64,000 nucleotides of DNA from Pseudomonadota bacterium (GTDB lineage Bacteria > Pseudomonadota > Alphaproteobacteria > Reyranellales > Reyranellaceae): assembly GCA_018242505.1 (NCBI GenBank), contig JAFEBU010000040.1:124001-188000 (forward strand), read 5' to 3'. Under the pieces are notes generated by a model. The model was not told where the DNA came from and did no database searches. It was given only the letters and a program-made list of their open reading frames with translations. Positions 18,883-27,370 of the stretch are shown here, piece after piece. The position numbers were made by a program, and so were the translations under genes. Positions within the stretch are counted from its first letter, which is position 1, and every line of letters begins with the position of its first letter.

Positions 18883-19557
18883 ATGCATATCGGACTGATC
18901 GGCGGCATCGGGCCGGCTGCGACCGACTTCTATCATCGCGGCCTGATCGAGCGGCACCGCGCGGCCGACATCCCGCTCGATCTCACCATCGCCTATGCCG
19001 ACGTACGCGAGATGTCGCGCAACATGATCAACAAGGATCCGGTGCGCCAGGCCGAGACCTTCGCGCGACTGATCGGGCGATTGAAGGCGGCCGGCGCCGA
19101 GGCAGCGGCGGTCACCTCCATGGGCGGGCATTTCTGCGTGCGCGAGCTCGAGGCGATCTCACCGCTGCCGATCGTGAACGCCATCCCCGAGGTGAGGGCC
19201 GCCCTCGTCCGCCGCAAGCACAAGCGCCTCGGCATCATCGGCACGCGCACCGTAATGGAGAGCAAGCTCTATGGCGGCGTCCCCGCGATCGAGATCGTGG
19301 CGCCCGAGGGCGAGGCGCTGGAGGAAGTCCACAGCGCCTACGTCGAGATGGCCAATGCCGGCCGCGTGACCGACCGGCATCGCCAGATCTTCTTCCGCGC
19401 CGGGCGAGCCCTCTGCCGCGAACGTGGCGCCGAGGCTGTGCTGCTGGGCGGCACCGACCTCTTCCTCGCCTTTGTCGCAGAGACGCCGGGCTTCGCCGTA
19501 ATCGACTGCGCCGACCTCCATCTCGATGCGATTTTCGCGAAATCGTCGGCCGCGTGA
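18883..19557 (+). CDS. Asp/Glu racemase-family protein lacking both catalytic cysteines
   Basis: A 224-residue protein with the aspartate/glutamate racemase fold signature: GLIGGIGPAATDFYHRGLI at the N-terminus and the repeated half around GIIGTRTVMESKLYG. In active cofactor-independent racemases the two acid/base cysteines lie in PCNTAH and LGCTE type motifs. Here those places read TSMGGH and LGGTD, so Ser and Gly replace the cysteines. It is probably not a racemase by the usual two-cysteine mechanism; a lyase, isomerase or binding role is possible. AGGGGA precedes the ATG. A TRAP importer follows. Confidence 0.8.
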   Translation: MHIGLIGGIGPAATDFYHRGLIERHRAADIPLDLTIAYADVREMSRNMINKDPVRQAETFARLIGRLKAAGAEAAAVTSMGGHFCVRELEAISPLPIVNAIPEVRAALVRRKHKRLGIIGTRTVMESKLYGGVPAIEIVAPEGEALEEVHSAYVEMANAGRVTDRHRQIFFRAGRALCRERGAEAVLLGGTDLFLAFVAETPGFAVIDCADLHLDAIFAKSSAA

Positions 19558-19695
19558 CTTTCAGCGCAACCGCCTACTGCGACATTTGGCCTTCAAATCA
19601 GGCCAAAAGCCCGCTTAAAGTGCAACGTCCCACAATTGGCAACTACCAGTCGCACATCAAGAACCAATAAGTGGCCACTACAGGAGGAACGTTCA

Positions 19696-20712
19696 ATGCC
19701 CCGCCACTTCTCGCGCCGCGTCTTCTTTGGCGCCGCCACCGCCACGCTCGTCTCGCCGGCCATCCTGCGGGCCGCCGAGCCGATGAAGATCCGCTGCTCG
19801 CTGGACACCGCGCCAAGCCATCCGCGCAACCAGGCGATCGTCGACTATTTCGAGAAACTCACCAAGGCGTCAAACGGCGCGATCGTGGGCGAGGTGTTCC
19901 ATTCCGGCCAGCTCTTCGCCGACCTCAACGTCTCCAAGGCGCTGCTACAGGGCCAGGTCGAGATGGCGGCCCCAGGGGCCTGGGTGCTGACCGGCCTGGT
20001 GCCGGATTGCGATATGGTGCAGCTGCCTTATTTCTATGGCCAGTCGGCCGAGGCCACCCACAAGGCGACTGACGGCAAACCAGGCAACCATGTCGGCCAG
20101 CAGGTCGCCGCCAAACTCAAGACGCACATCCTGGGTCCGTGGATCGATCTCGGCTATCAGAACTGGTACAGCACCAAGACCCCGCTCAACCACTTCACCG
20201 ATCTCAAGGGCCTCAAGATCCGCAGCCCCGGTGGCGCCGGCATATCCTGGCGCATCAAGTTCGCGGGCGGCATCGCCAATACCACGGCGTGGCCCAATGT
20301 GCCGCTGGCGCTGAGCCAGGGCACCTTCGACGCCTTCGTCAGCACCGACGAGAGCTGCAACTCGGCCAAGCTGTGGGAAGCGGGCGTCAAGTACTCCTAC
20401 GCCGACCATCAGTTCATGGGCCAGTATATCCCGCAGATTGGTAACGCGACCTGGGCCAAGCTTGCCCCGGCGCAGCAAAAGCTGATGACCGACCTGTGGG
20501 CCGAGCATATCGGCGGCTACCGCAAGAACGCTGCCGCCTCGCAGCTCAATGGCCGCAAGATTATGGAGCAGAACGGCGTCAAGTTCACCGATCCGGCGGC
20601 CGATGAGCTCGCGGCGACACGCAAGGCGATGATGGGCGACGTCGATGCGCTCATCAAGGACGCCAAGCTCTCGCCGGAGATCGTGAAGCTGGTCAAGGAA
20701 GCCCTCGGCTAG
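19696..20712 (+). CDS. dctP: TRAP transporter substrate-binding protein, DctP family
   Basis: A 338-residue periplasmic protein. It opens with a twin-arginine style leader (FSRRVFFGAATATLVSPAILRA). The body has the DctP pattern: a GEVFHSGQLFADLNVSKALLQGQVEM segment, DLKGLKIRSPGG with the conserved Arg that binds the ligand carboxylate, and WPNVPLALSQGTFDA. It should bind a carboxylate and pass it to DctQM. AGGAGG lies 8 bases before the ATG. DctQ follows after 22 bases. Confidence 0.93.
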   Translation: MPRHFSRRVFFGAATATLVSPAILRAAEPMKIRCSLDTAPSHPRNQAIVDYFEKLTKASNGAIVGEVFHSGQLFADLNVSKALLQGQVEMAAPGAWVLTGLVPDCDMVQLPYFYGQSAEATHKATDGKPGNHVGQQVAAKLKTHILGPWIDLGYQNWYSTKTPLNHFTDLKGLKIRSPGGAGISWRIKFAGGIANTTAWPNVPLALSQGTFDAFVSTDESCNSAKLWEAGVKYSYADHQFMGQYIPQIGNATWAKLAPAQQKLMTDLWAEHIGGYRKNAAASQLNGRKIMEQNGVKFTDPAADELAATRKAMMGDVDALIKDAKLSPEIVKLVKEALG

Positions 20713-20734
20713 ACCGCCTTCGCAAAGGCAGCTT

Positions 20735-21298
20735 GTGAACCGCAACGATACGTTCTGGGACCGCATCGAGCGGACCCTTGTGGGCCTGCTTGGCGCGGTC
20801 GCCATGATCGTGGGCGTCGTCCAAGTGGTCGGGCGCTACTTCTTTCCCGAGTACGCCATCAGCTGGGCCGAGGAGGTGATCGTCTACCTCGTGGTCTGGG
20901 GCGTGATGATCATCTCGAGCCAGCTCGTGCGCACCGACGGACACGTGCGGCCGGACCTCGTGCTGCGACTGGCCGGCCCCAACGGCCAGCGCTGGATGGA
21001 GGCCTTCAACTGCCTGGTCGCGCTTGTCTTCTGCATCGGCATGGTGTGGTACGGCTATCTTATCACCGAGTCGTCATGGATGCTGGACGAACACAGCTCG
21101 ACCGACTTCTCCTTCCCGATGTGGATCTATTATGCCGCACTGCCGACCGGCGGTTTGCTGATGACCGTCCGCTACGCGATCCGGCTCTACCGCTACCTCT
21201 TCCGGTTCGATCCCGCGACCATGACTGTCGGCCATACCGCCGAACACGACCTGATGGCTCCGGCTGGCGGCGACGCCAAGTCGGCGACGACGAACTGA
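20735..21298 (+). CDS. dctQ: TRAP transporter small permease, DctQ
   Basis: A 187-residue membrane protein with four hydrophobic helices and the family features GRYFFPEYAISWAEEVIVYLVVW, where the WAEE acidic pair is typical. It starts with GTG at 20735. It is the scaffold subunit that joins DctM. The C-terminal ~25 residues are polar and variable. DctM begins 3 bases after its stop. Confidence 0.9.
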   Translation: MNRNDTFWDRIERTLVGLLGAVAMIVGVVQVVGRYFFPEYAISWAEEVIVYLVVWGVMIISSQLVRTDGHVRPDLVLRLAGPNGQRWMEAFNCLVALVFCIGMVWYGYLITESSWMLDEHSSTDFSFPMWIYYAALPTGGLLMTVRYAIRLYRYLFRFDPATMTVGHTAEHDLMAPAGGDAKSATTN

Positions 21299-21301
21299 CC
21301 G

Positions 21302-22582
21302 ATGTGGTCCGTCCTCTTCTTCGTGATGTTCTTCGGCCTGCTCGCCTCGGGCATGCCGATCTTCCTCGTGCTGGGCGCCTGCGCCGCCGTCCTCTACGTC
21401 TTCTCCGACCAGCCGCTGATCGGCGCGGCCCAGGTCGTGATCGATTCGCTCAATTCCTCGACCTTGATGTCGCTGCCGCTGTTCGTGATGGCGGCGGCCT
21501 TCATGCGCCAGGGCGGTGTCGCCAAGGCGCTGGTCGATGTCTGCACCGCCTGGATCGGCGGTGTGCGCGGCTCGCTGGGGCTGGTGACGGTGGTCTCCTG
21601 CACCCTGTTTGCCGCGATCTGCGGCTCCTCGGTCGCGACCGCGCTCGCTATGGGCACGATCCTGCTGCCGGCCATGCTGGAGAAGGGCTATCCGCGCTCA
21701 TTCGCGCTCGGCGTCATCGGCGCGTCGGGCACGATCGGCATTGTGATCCCGCCCAGCCTCGCCCTGATCCTCTACGGCATCGTCGCCGAGCAGTCGGTGC
21801 CGCGCCTGTTCCTGGCCGGCATCCTGCCAGGTCTGCTGCAGGCCGCCGCTTTCTTCGGCTGGGTCTGGTACACCGCGCGGCGCAACAACTTCCCGGTCGA
21901 GCCGCCGATGCCGATGGCCGAGCGCTGGAAAGTGACCTGGCGGGCGGTGCCGGCGCTCGCGGTGCCGGCCATCGTGCTGTTCGGCATCTATGGCGGTATC
22001 GTCACGGTCACCGAGGCGGCAGCCATCGCCGCGGCCGTGTCGATGCTCATCAGCCTGGTCTTCTACCGCGGCTTCCACTGGACGCAGTCGCTGTCGGTGA
22101 TCGCCGACGCGCTGAAGAGCGCGGGCACGATCATGCTGATCGTGGCAACGGCCATCGTTTTCGGCCACTGGATGACCGACTCGGGTGTCCCGGCGCAGCT
22201 CGTGAAATGGGTGGTAGAGCACCAGTTCACGACCTGGGAGTTCTTGCTGGCGATCAACGTGCTGCTGCTGGTCCTGGGCTGCTTCCTCGAGGTGGTGGCG
22301 ACGCTCTTGCTCGTGCTGCCGGTGCTGGCGCCGGCGCTGATCCCGCTCGGCGTCGATCCGGTGCACTTCTCCATCATCTTCACCCACAACATGGAGATCG
22401 CGCTGGTCCACCCGCCGGTCGGCCTCAATCTCTATGTGCTGGCAACGATCTCCACAGCACCGGTCGGCGAGGTGATCCGCGGCATCCTGCCGTTCCTGAT
22501 CCTGCTCTTGATCGTGCTGATGATCATCACTTACTGGCCGCCGCTCACCATGTGGCTGCCGCAGCTCGTCTACGGGCACTGA
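21302..22582 (+). CDS. dctM: TRAP transporter large permease, DctM
   Basis: A 426-residue membrane protein with about 12 helices. The GASGTIGIVIPPSLALILYG block and the C-terminal THNMEIALVHPPVGLNLYV block are the two signature segments of the DctM transport domain. With DctQ and DctP it forms a Na+-driven importer for an organic acid. It is coupled to DctQ (stop and start 3 bases apart). A mosaic repeat lies just downstream. Confidence 0.95.
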   Translation: MWSVLFFVMFFGLLASGMPIFLVLGACAAVLYVFSDQPLIGAAQVVIDSLNSSTLMSLPLFVMAAAFMRQGGVAKALVDVCTAWIGGVRGSLGLVTVVSCTLFAAICGSSVATALAMGTILLPAMLEKGYPRSFALGVIGASGTIGIVIPPSLALILYGIVAEQSVPRLFLAGILPGLLQAAAFFGWVWYTARRNNFPVEPPMPMAERWKVTWRAVPALAVPAIVLFGIYGGIVTVTEAAAIAAAVSMLISLVFYRGFHWTQSLSVIADALKSAGTIMLIVATAIVFGHWMTDSGVPAQLVKWVVEHQFTTWEFLLAINVLLLVLGCFLEVVATLLLVLPVLAPALIPLGVDPVHFSIIFTHNMEIALVHPPVGLNLYVLATISTAPVGEVIRGILPFLILLLIVLMIITYWPPLTMWLPQLVYGH

Positions 22583-22587
22583 GTCAT

Positions 22588-22749
22588 TTCCTCCTCCCCT
22601 TCACAAGGGAAGGTGTCGGCGTCATACGCCAACGGAGGGGTCAGAAGCCCGAACGTGAACTCATGACCCCATCGTCGCCTCAGCCGCTTTCGCCGCGCGG
22701 CGCGGCGAAACGGCGACACTTCCCCTTGGCGGAATCCGCCAAGGGGAAG
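22588..22749. repeat. Intergenic mosaic palindromic element
   Basis: About 160 bases made of nested inverted repeats between the convergent dctM and marR genes: CTCCCCTTCACAAGGGAAGG at the left, GGGGTCA / TGACCCC (22637-22643 and 22664-22670), TTTCGCCGCG / CGCGGCGAAA (22688-22697 and 22701-22710), and a nearly perfect 31-base palindrome at 22719-22749 (CTTCCCCTTGGCGGA with its complement). The arrangement resembles dispersed intergenic repeats of alphaproteobacteria. It may also end transcription from both sides. Confidence 0.7.
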
Positions 22750-22753
22750 AAAA

Positions 22754-23188
22754 TCAATCGTAGAGCTCGTCCATGTTGGCGTAGAGCCGGCGCAGGGCGG
22801 CCCGCAGGACCTGAGCCTCGACCGGGGCAAAGCCCTTGAGCGCCACCTTCTCATAGCGCTCGGCGATCGGCACGATACGCCGGGTCAGTCGCTTGCCGTC
22901 CGCGGTCACATGGAGCAGCACCACTCGCGCATCCGCCGGATCGTCCCGTCGGTCGACCAGGCCCTTCTTCTCCATCTGGTCGACGAGTCGCGTCAACGTC
23001 GAGACCTCGATCGACGTCGTGAATGAAAGATCGCCCATGCGCCGCCCGTCGCGCTCGCGGAGCGCTGCCAGCACCCGCCACATCTGCAGGCTGGCGCCCA
23101 GCGGCCGCACCTCCTCGCCGAAAGCGGTGGCGATGCGCGCGCCAGCGCGGTTCAGGAGGTATGGCAGATAGGAGTCGAGCGGGCCCAT
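22754..23188 (-). CDS. MarR family transcriptional regulator
   Basis: A 144-residue winged-helix regulator. The DNA-binding part has LREREDGRR-like wing residues (LRERDGRRMGDLSFTTSIEVSTLTRLVDQMEKKGLVDRRDDPADARVVLLHVTADGK), the standard MarR helix-turn-helix and wing. The gene follows the flavin monooxygenase gene by 43 bases on the same strand, so both are probably one operon. The palindrome at 24358-24377 in the operon promoter is the best operator candidate, implying autoregulation lifted by a small aromatic or similar ligand. Confidence 0.92.
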   Translation of the reverse strand: MGPLDSYLPYLLNRAGARIATAFGEEVRPLGASLQMWRVLAALRERDGRRMGDLSFTTSIEVSTLTRLVDQMEKKGLVDRRDDPADARVVLLHVTADGKRLTRRIVPIAERYEKVALKGFAPVEAQVLRAALRRLYANMDELYD

Positions 23189-23231
23189 GACCTACGCTAA
23201 CGGCTGCGGCGACTCCTCGCCATGACGTCGA

Positions 23232-24314
23232 TCACGCCCTCGCGCGCAGCGGCACGGGCGTATGGAAATGCGGCGCCACCTCGCGCATGAAGCGGTCCAT
23301 CTGCTCCTTCACCAGCGCATGCGGCATGCGGCCGTAGTTGAAGTAGAGGATCACCTCGGCGATGCCCGCCGCCTCGACCTGCTTCAGCGTGTCGACGATG
23401 TGCTGCGGGCTGCCGCACAGGATCGACTTGTCGGTGAGCTTCTCCGGCCGCATGTCGCGCAGGATGTTCACGATCTCGACGAAGTATTTGTAAGTGGGCG
23501 GCACCTTCTCGCCCATGGCGGACGGAAAAGCCGCGATCAACGCATCCTGGAAATAGCTCACCAGCGCCTCGCGGCCGTACTGCTCCTCCTGCGGCGTCGA
23601 GGCGATGTGCACGAAGTAGGAACACATGGCGCGCCGCATCGGCCGCTTGAAGCCCTGCTCGCAGCTCTCGCGATAGGTGCGCACCGCGTCGGCCAGCGAG
23701 CCGTAGACCATCGCCGCCGCGAACGGCGCATAGATCACGTTCCAGTCGTTCTTGGCCGCCAGCTCCATCGACGGCCGCGAGAAGCAGGCCACGTACGGCC
23801 GCAACGGCTGCTGTGCGGGCCTGGGCCGGACCTCGATATCCTCGAACTGGTAGAACTTGCCCTTGTGCGACCACTTGCCGGGTTCGGTCCAGGCGCGCCA
23901 CACGATTTCGAGGCCCTCGGCGAACAGCTCCGCCGAGTCCTCGAACGGGGCCTGGAAGGGCGCGTATTCCTTGCGGTCGTAGCCACGGCCGGCAGCGAAA
24001 TCGACGCGGCCGCCGGACAGAAGATCGAGCGTCGCCCATTCCTCGGCGACATGGAGCGGATGGTGCACCGGCAGGAGCGATACGGCGGGCGCGAGCCGGA
24101 TCCGCTTGGTGGCGCCGGCCAGCTGGGCCAGCAGCGTGAGCGGCGAGGCGTTGACGCCCAGAAGATTGAAATGATGCTCGCCGACCCAGGCCGAGTTCAT
24201 CCCGATCTGCTCGGCGTAGAGCGCCTCGGCGAAGATGTCCCTCAGGAACGCTTCTGGGGTGCGCGGATTGTCCGGGTATCGGTTGTCGCTCAGCGTGAAG
24301 TAACCGAAGTCCAT
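23232..24314 (-). CDS. LLM class flavin-dependent oxidoreductase (luciferase-like monooxygenase)
   Basis: A 360-residue TIM-barrel flavin enzyme. The family pattern is clear: AEQIGMNSAWVGEHHF near the N-terminus, RLAPAVSLLPVHHPLHVAEEWATLDLLSGGRVDFAAGRGY, and the C-terminal SPQHIVDTLKQVEAAGIAEVILYF. Such enzymes oxidise substrates with O2 and reduced FMN. AGGGAGGAAA precedes the ATG at 24314. The partner flavin reductase is not in the window. Cotranscribed with marR. Confidence 0.92.
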   Translation of the reverse strand: MDFGYFTLSDNRYPDNPRTPEAFLRDIFAEALYAEQIGMNSAWVGEHHFNLLGVNASPLTLLAQLAGATKRIRLAPAVSLLPVHHPLHVAEEWATLDLLSGGRVDFAAGRGYDRKEYAPFQAPFEDSAELFAEGLEIVWRAWTEPGKWSHKGKFYQFEDIEVRPRPAQQPLRPYVACFSRPSMELAAKNDWNVIYAPFAAAMVYGSLADAVRTYRESCEQGFKRPMRRAMCSYFVHIASTPQEEQYGREALVSYFQDALIAAFPSAMGEKVPPTYKYFVEIVNILRDMRPEKLTDKSILCGSPQHIVDTLKQVEAAGIAEVILYFNYGRMPHALVKEQMDRFMREVAPHFHTPVPLRARA

Positions 24315-24632
24315 GGCGTTTCCTCCCTCGAGGAGCACCATGGTGCGCTTGGATGTATTATTTGTAAATGCAAATAAATGATCAGGACGAGACTTCGACC
24401 CCGAGGCCGGCGGCATTCCATTCGGGGAAGCCGGCCCCCGACCGCCACGCGCGATAGCCGTTGGCCCCTCGGATTTCTTGTCGACTCCTGCCCGCCCTCC
24501 GGATAGCTCGGCATGTTCCTCGCTGCCGCCTGCTCAGCACTGATCGAGTCGTGCTTCTGCTCTACTTCCAGCAGGTCCGCGGCTGGACGCAGCTTGATGA
24601 CTCACACCGTTTTCGGGATCGGACTCTACCTG
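24315..24632. other. 318-bp intergenic region with promoter of the monooxygenase-marR operon
   Basis: The left 70 bases are AT-rich and hold the palindrome at 24358-24377, as expected for a regulated promoter reading left. The remaining ~250 bases up to the end of the LysR gene contain no convincing gene on either strand and no clear terminator. Confidence 0.55.
24358..24377. promoter_or_regulatory. Candidate MarR operator
   Basis: TTATTTGTAAATGCAAATAA: 7-base arms TTATTTG and CAAATAA around a 6-base spacer, 44 bases upstream of the monooxygenase start. AT-rich inverted repeats of about 18-20 bases are the usual MarR sites, and the only MarR gene here is in the operon downstream. Confidence 0.6.
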
Positions 24633-25580
24633 TCAGCCCGGGCCGTGGTGTTCGCCCTTCATGGTTGAGCTGACGGCGATACCGCCTTTCGCGTCAATCT
24701 CGGCCAACGGCATCAGCCAGTCGCGGAAGGCCTTGATCTTGCGCCGGCGGATCGCCTCGGGCGGATAGACGACGTAGTAGGCGAACTCGGTCGCCATCTT
24801 GAACTCGAACGGCACGACCAGTCGGCCGGCCTTGAGGTCGGGCGTGACCAGCGGATTGCGCCCGAGCGCGACGCCGAGGCCGTCCATCGCCGCCTGGTAT
24901 GCGGCCAACGGCAGGTCGAAAGTGACGCCGCGCGAGGCGTCGATGCCCTTGACGCCCGCCGCCGTCAGCCAGACCTGCCAGTCATCGGGAAAGGAGCCTG
25001 TGTGCAGGAGCGTGAAGCGCTTCAGGTCGGCGGGCTTCCGCAGCGCGTTGGGGCCCTTGAGCAGCGACGGCGCGCAGACCGGCATCACGTCCTCGCCGAC
25101 CAGGCGCTCGGCCACCAGATTGGGCCACTGGCCGCGCCCGTAGCGAATGCCGATGTCGACGTCCTCGCGTGAGAAGTCGACCAAGCCGGTGTTCGTGCTG
25201 ATGCGCACATCGATTTCGGGATTGGCGCGCTGGAAACCGGCGAGCCGCGGCACCAGCCACTTGGTGGCGAAGGAAGCGGTGGTGGTGACGGTGAGGTGCC
25301 CACCGCGATCCTTCTGCAGGAGTTTCTCCGTCGCCTCGTTCAACTGGTCGAACGCCGCCCGCACCGACGGCAGATAGGCCTGGCCCGCCTCCGAGAGCAG
25401 GAGCGAGCGGTTTCTGCGCACGAACAATTTTAATCCGAGCCGTTGCTCCAGCCCGCGTACCTGATGACTGATCGCGGCCTGGGTGACGCTCAGCTCGTCG
25501 GCGGCATCCGTAAAGCTCATATGGCGTGCGGCGGCCTCGAATGCCCGCAACCCATTGAGCGAAGGCAGGGTCCTCTTCAT
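24633..25580 (-). CDS. LysR-type regulator, GcvA-like (pair 1)
   Basis: A 315-residue LysR regulator. The N-terminal helix-turn-helix reads LNGLRAFEAAARHMSFTDAADELSVTQAAISHQVRGLEQRLG, typical of the GcvA subgroup; the rest is a two-lobed ligand domain with LTVTTTASFATKWLVPRL. It diverges from a DUF1127 gene with a 142-base intergenic region containing AGTTAAATTAATC near its own start. A second such pair is at 35449-36756. Effector unknown; GcvA homologues often sense amino acids. Confidence 0.9.
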   Translation of the reverse strand: MKRTLPSLNGLRAFEAAARHMSFTDAADELSVTQAAISHQVRGLEQRLGLKLFVRRNRSLLLSEAGQAYLPSVRAAFDQLNEATEKLLQKDRGGHLTVTTTASFATKWLVPRLAGFQRANPEIDVRISTNTGLVDFSREDVDIGIRYGRGQWPNLVAERLVGEDVMPVCAPSLLKGPNALRKPADLKRFTLLHTGSFPDDWQVWLTAAGVKGIDASRGVTFDLPLAAYQAAMDGLGVALGRNPLVTPDLKAGRLVVPFEFKMATEFAYYVVYPPEAIRRRKIKAFRDWLMPLAEIDAKGGIAVSSTMKGEHHGPG

Positions 25581-25722
25581 GGCAAATCCCTTCGGAAAGC
25601 AGTGTTTTTCGCATGAGTTAAATTAATCAAAACAGGACAAACGGTTGTTTGTAAAGACCCGGTGCGAAGCGCACATCCGCCTCGATAGTTGTTTTGGGCG
25701 TTCCAGCCCGGGGAGACCTTCC

Positions 25723-25926
25723 ATGGTCGATATTTCGCTTCATTTCAGTTCGCACGCTCCGTTGGCCGGTACCTACGCCGCGTTCAAGGACATCTTCTCG
25801 ACGTGGCGGCGGCGCAGCCGGGAGCGTCGTGAGCTTCTGACCCTCGATCCGCGCTCGATCCGCGACCTCGGCACCACGCCGCAGGCCATCGCGTTCGAAG
25901 CCAGCAAGCCGTTCTGGCGCGCCTGA
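25723..25926 (+). CDS. DUF1127 small protein (pair 1)
   Basis: A 67-residue protein with a C-terminal DUF1127 motif: RRELLTLDPRSIRDLGTTPQAIAFEASKPFW. DUF1127 proteins are short arginine-rich proteins; some act in phosphate/carbon regulation and RNA turnover. The ATG at 25723 follows GGGGAGACC at good spacing. Divergent from the LysR gene, which is its probable regulator. A strong terminator lies 68 bases downstream. Confidence 0.85.
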   Translation: MVDISLHFSSHAPLAGTYAAFKDIFSTWRRRSRERRELLTLDPRSIRDLGTTPQAIAFEASKPFWRA

Positions 25927-25993
25927 TCCTCCCGCTGATCCGGAGCCGGAAACCCACTGACCCTGCCGGGTTTCCATCCCTCTCCGGACACTG

Positions 25994-26038
25994 GCCGGCG
26001 GTCGACTCCTCAGCCTCCCTGTCGACCGCCGGCTTTTT
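25994..26038 (+). terminator. Rho-independent terminator after DUF1127
   Basis: A perfect 13-bp stem, GCCGGCGGTCGAC (25994-26006) with GTCGACCGCCGGC (26021-26033), 14-base loop, then TTTTTC. It ends the DUF1127 transcript. Confidence 0.9.
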
Positions 26039-26103
26039 CTTTGCCCACCTTTCCTTCACTCGCCGGCTTTACTCGTATAGCGCTTGCTTGGTAGACGCCG
26101 CGC

Positions 26104-27321
26104 GTGCCGCTGTCCGACTCCCAGGTCCAGGCTCTGGCGCGCGATGCGATCCAGCGCGCTGCTGCGGGCGATTTTGCCGCCGCCGAACCCTTGTTGGCGC
26201 AGGTCGCCGAGGCACGGCCCAATTCCGGCCAGGCGCATCACCTGCTTGGCCAGGCGCGATTGAAGCTCGGCCGTTTCGTCGAGGCCCGCGAGCCGCTGCA
26301 GCGCGCGGCGGCCTTCCTGCCGCGCGAGGTGGCCGCCCAGGTCAATCTCGCGGGCTGTCTCACAGTGCTGGGCGAGCATGAAGCGGCCCTTGCCGCGCTA
26401 GACCGAGCCACGCGCCTGAAGCCCGGCGACGCGGCGATCGCGCATAATCGAGGCCGCACCCTGGAAGCGCTCGACCGCGCCGACGAGGCGCGGCAGGCCT
26501 ATGACGAAGCGCTCTCGATCGATCATCGGCTGATGCCCTCGCTGGTGGCGCGTGCCAACCTTCTGGCGGCGCACGGCGACTGGATAGGCGCGCTGGCCGA
26601 TCTCGACATGGCGCTCACCAACCGGCCCGATGACGCGGCGTTGAAGCTCAAGCGCGGCGAGTTGCTGCTGCAGCAGGGCGACTGGCTGCGCGGCCTGCCC
26701 GACTACGAGGCGCGGCTCGAGGGTCCGGGCAAGCAATATGTGCCCGACCTGCCGCGCTGGCAGGGCGAGCCGCTGTCAGGTCGATTGCTGATCTATCCTG
26801 AACAGGCCGACATCGAGAGCGACGCCGCCCTGCGCGACACGTTGATGCTGGCGCGCGGCGTCGATGCGGTCGTGCAGTGCGGGGCAACGCTTGCTGCATG
26901 GCTGGACGCTCCCGCCGCGCATCGCGGCGATCCGCTCGACGGCTTCGCTGCCGCCGCGCCCCTGCGCAGCCTGCCCTATCTCCTGGACTGGACTCCGATG
27001 GCATTGCCGCCGCCGCCATCGCTGCGCGCCACGCGCGAGCGCAATGCAGAGGCCATCGGCTGGTTCACCGCGGCCCCGCCGCCCGCCGATCTCGCGCTCG
27101 AACGCGACCCGGCAAGGATCGCGCACTGCAGGCTGGTCGTGGGCGACGATCTTTGGCCCACCCATCTTGCCGCCGCGCTCGGCGTGTCGACGATCATGAT
27201 CGTGGGCCGGTCGGCCGATTGGCTCTGGGGACCGCGCACCGCGAGATCGACTTGGTATCCTGACCTGGAGCTGATCGGCGCGGAGGAAACCGAGAGGCTG
27301 GCGGCGCGGCTCGTCCGGTGA
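26104..27321 (+). CDS. TPR protein with glycosyltransferase-like C-terminal domain
   Basis: A 405-residue protein beginning at GTG. Residues ~1-215 are tandem tetratricopeptide repeats (AAGDFAAAEPLLAQVAEARPNSGQAHHLLG and similar). The C-terminal ~190 residues resemble the degenerate glycosyltransferase family 9/41-like domain often fused to TPRs: LLIYPEQADIESD, a CRLVVGDDLWPTHLAAALGVSTIMIVG segment in place of D-T-x-x-x-H-L-A-G-A-L-G, and a WYPDLELI end. A sugar donor site is not obvious. A membrane transporter gene follows after 49 bases. Confidence 0.75.
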   Translation: MPLSDSQVQALARDAIQRAAAGDFAAAEPLLAQVAEARPNSGQAHHLLGQARLKLGRFVEAREPLQRAAAFLPREVAAQVNLAGCLTVLGEHEAALAALDRATRLKPGDAAIAHNRGRTLEALDRADEARQAYDEALSIDHRLMPSLVARANLLAAHGDWIGALADLDMALTNRPDDAALKLKRGELLLQQGDWLRGLPDYEARLEGPGKQYVPDLPRWQGEPLSGRLLIYPEQADIESDAALRDTLMLARGVDAVVQCGATLAAWLDAPAAHRGDPLDGFAAAAPLRSLPYLLDWTPMALPPPPSLRATRERNAEAIGWFTAAPPPADLALERDPARIAHCRLVVGDDLWPTHLAAALGVSTIMIVGRSADWLWGPRTARSTWYPDLELIGAEETERLAARLVR

Positions 27322-27370
27322 TGATATCCGCGTTGGCGCCCACAGAAGCGCGGGACGACGCGGAGACAGT

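Noticed and set aside
23197..24039. Arginine-rich 280-codon frame under the LLM oxidoreductase
   Set aside because: Same-strand shadow frame of a clear flavin monooxygenase gene.
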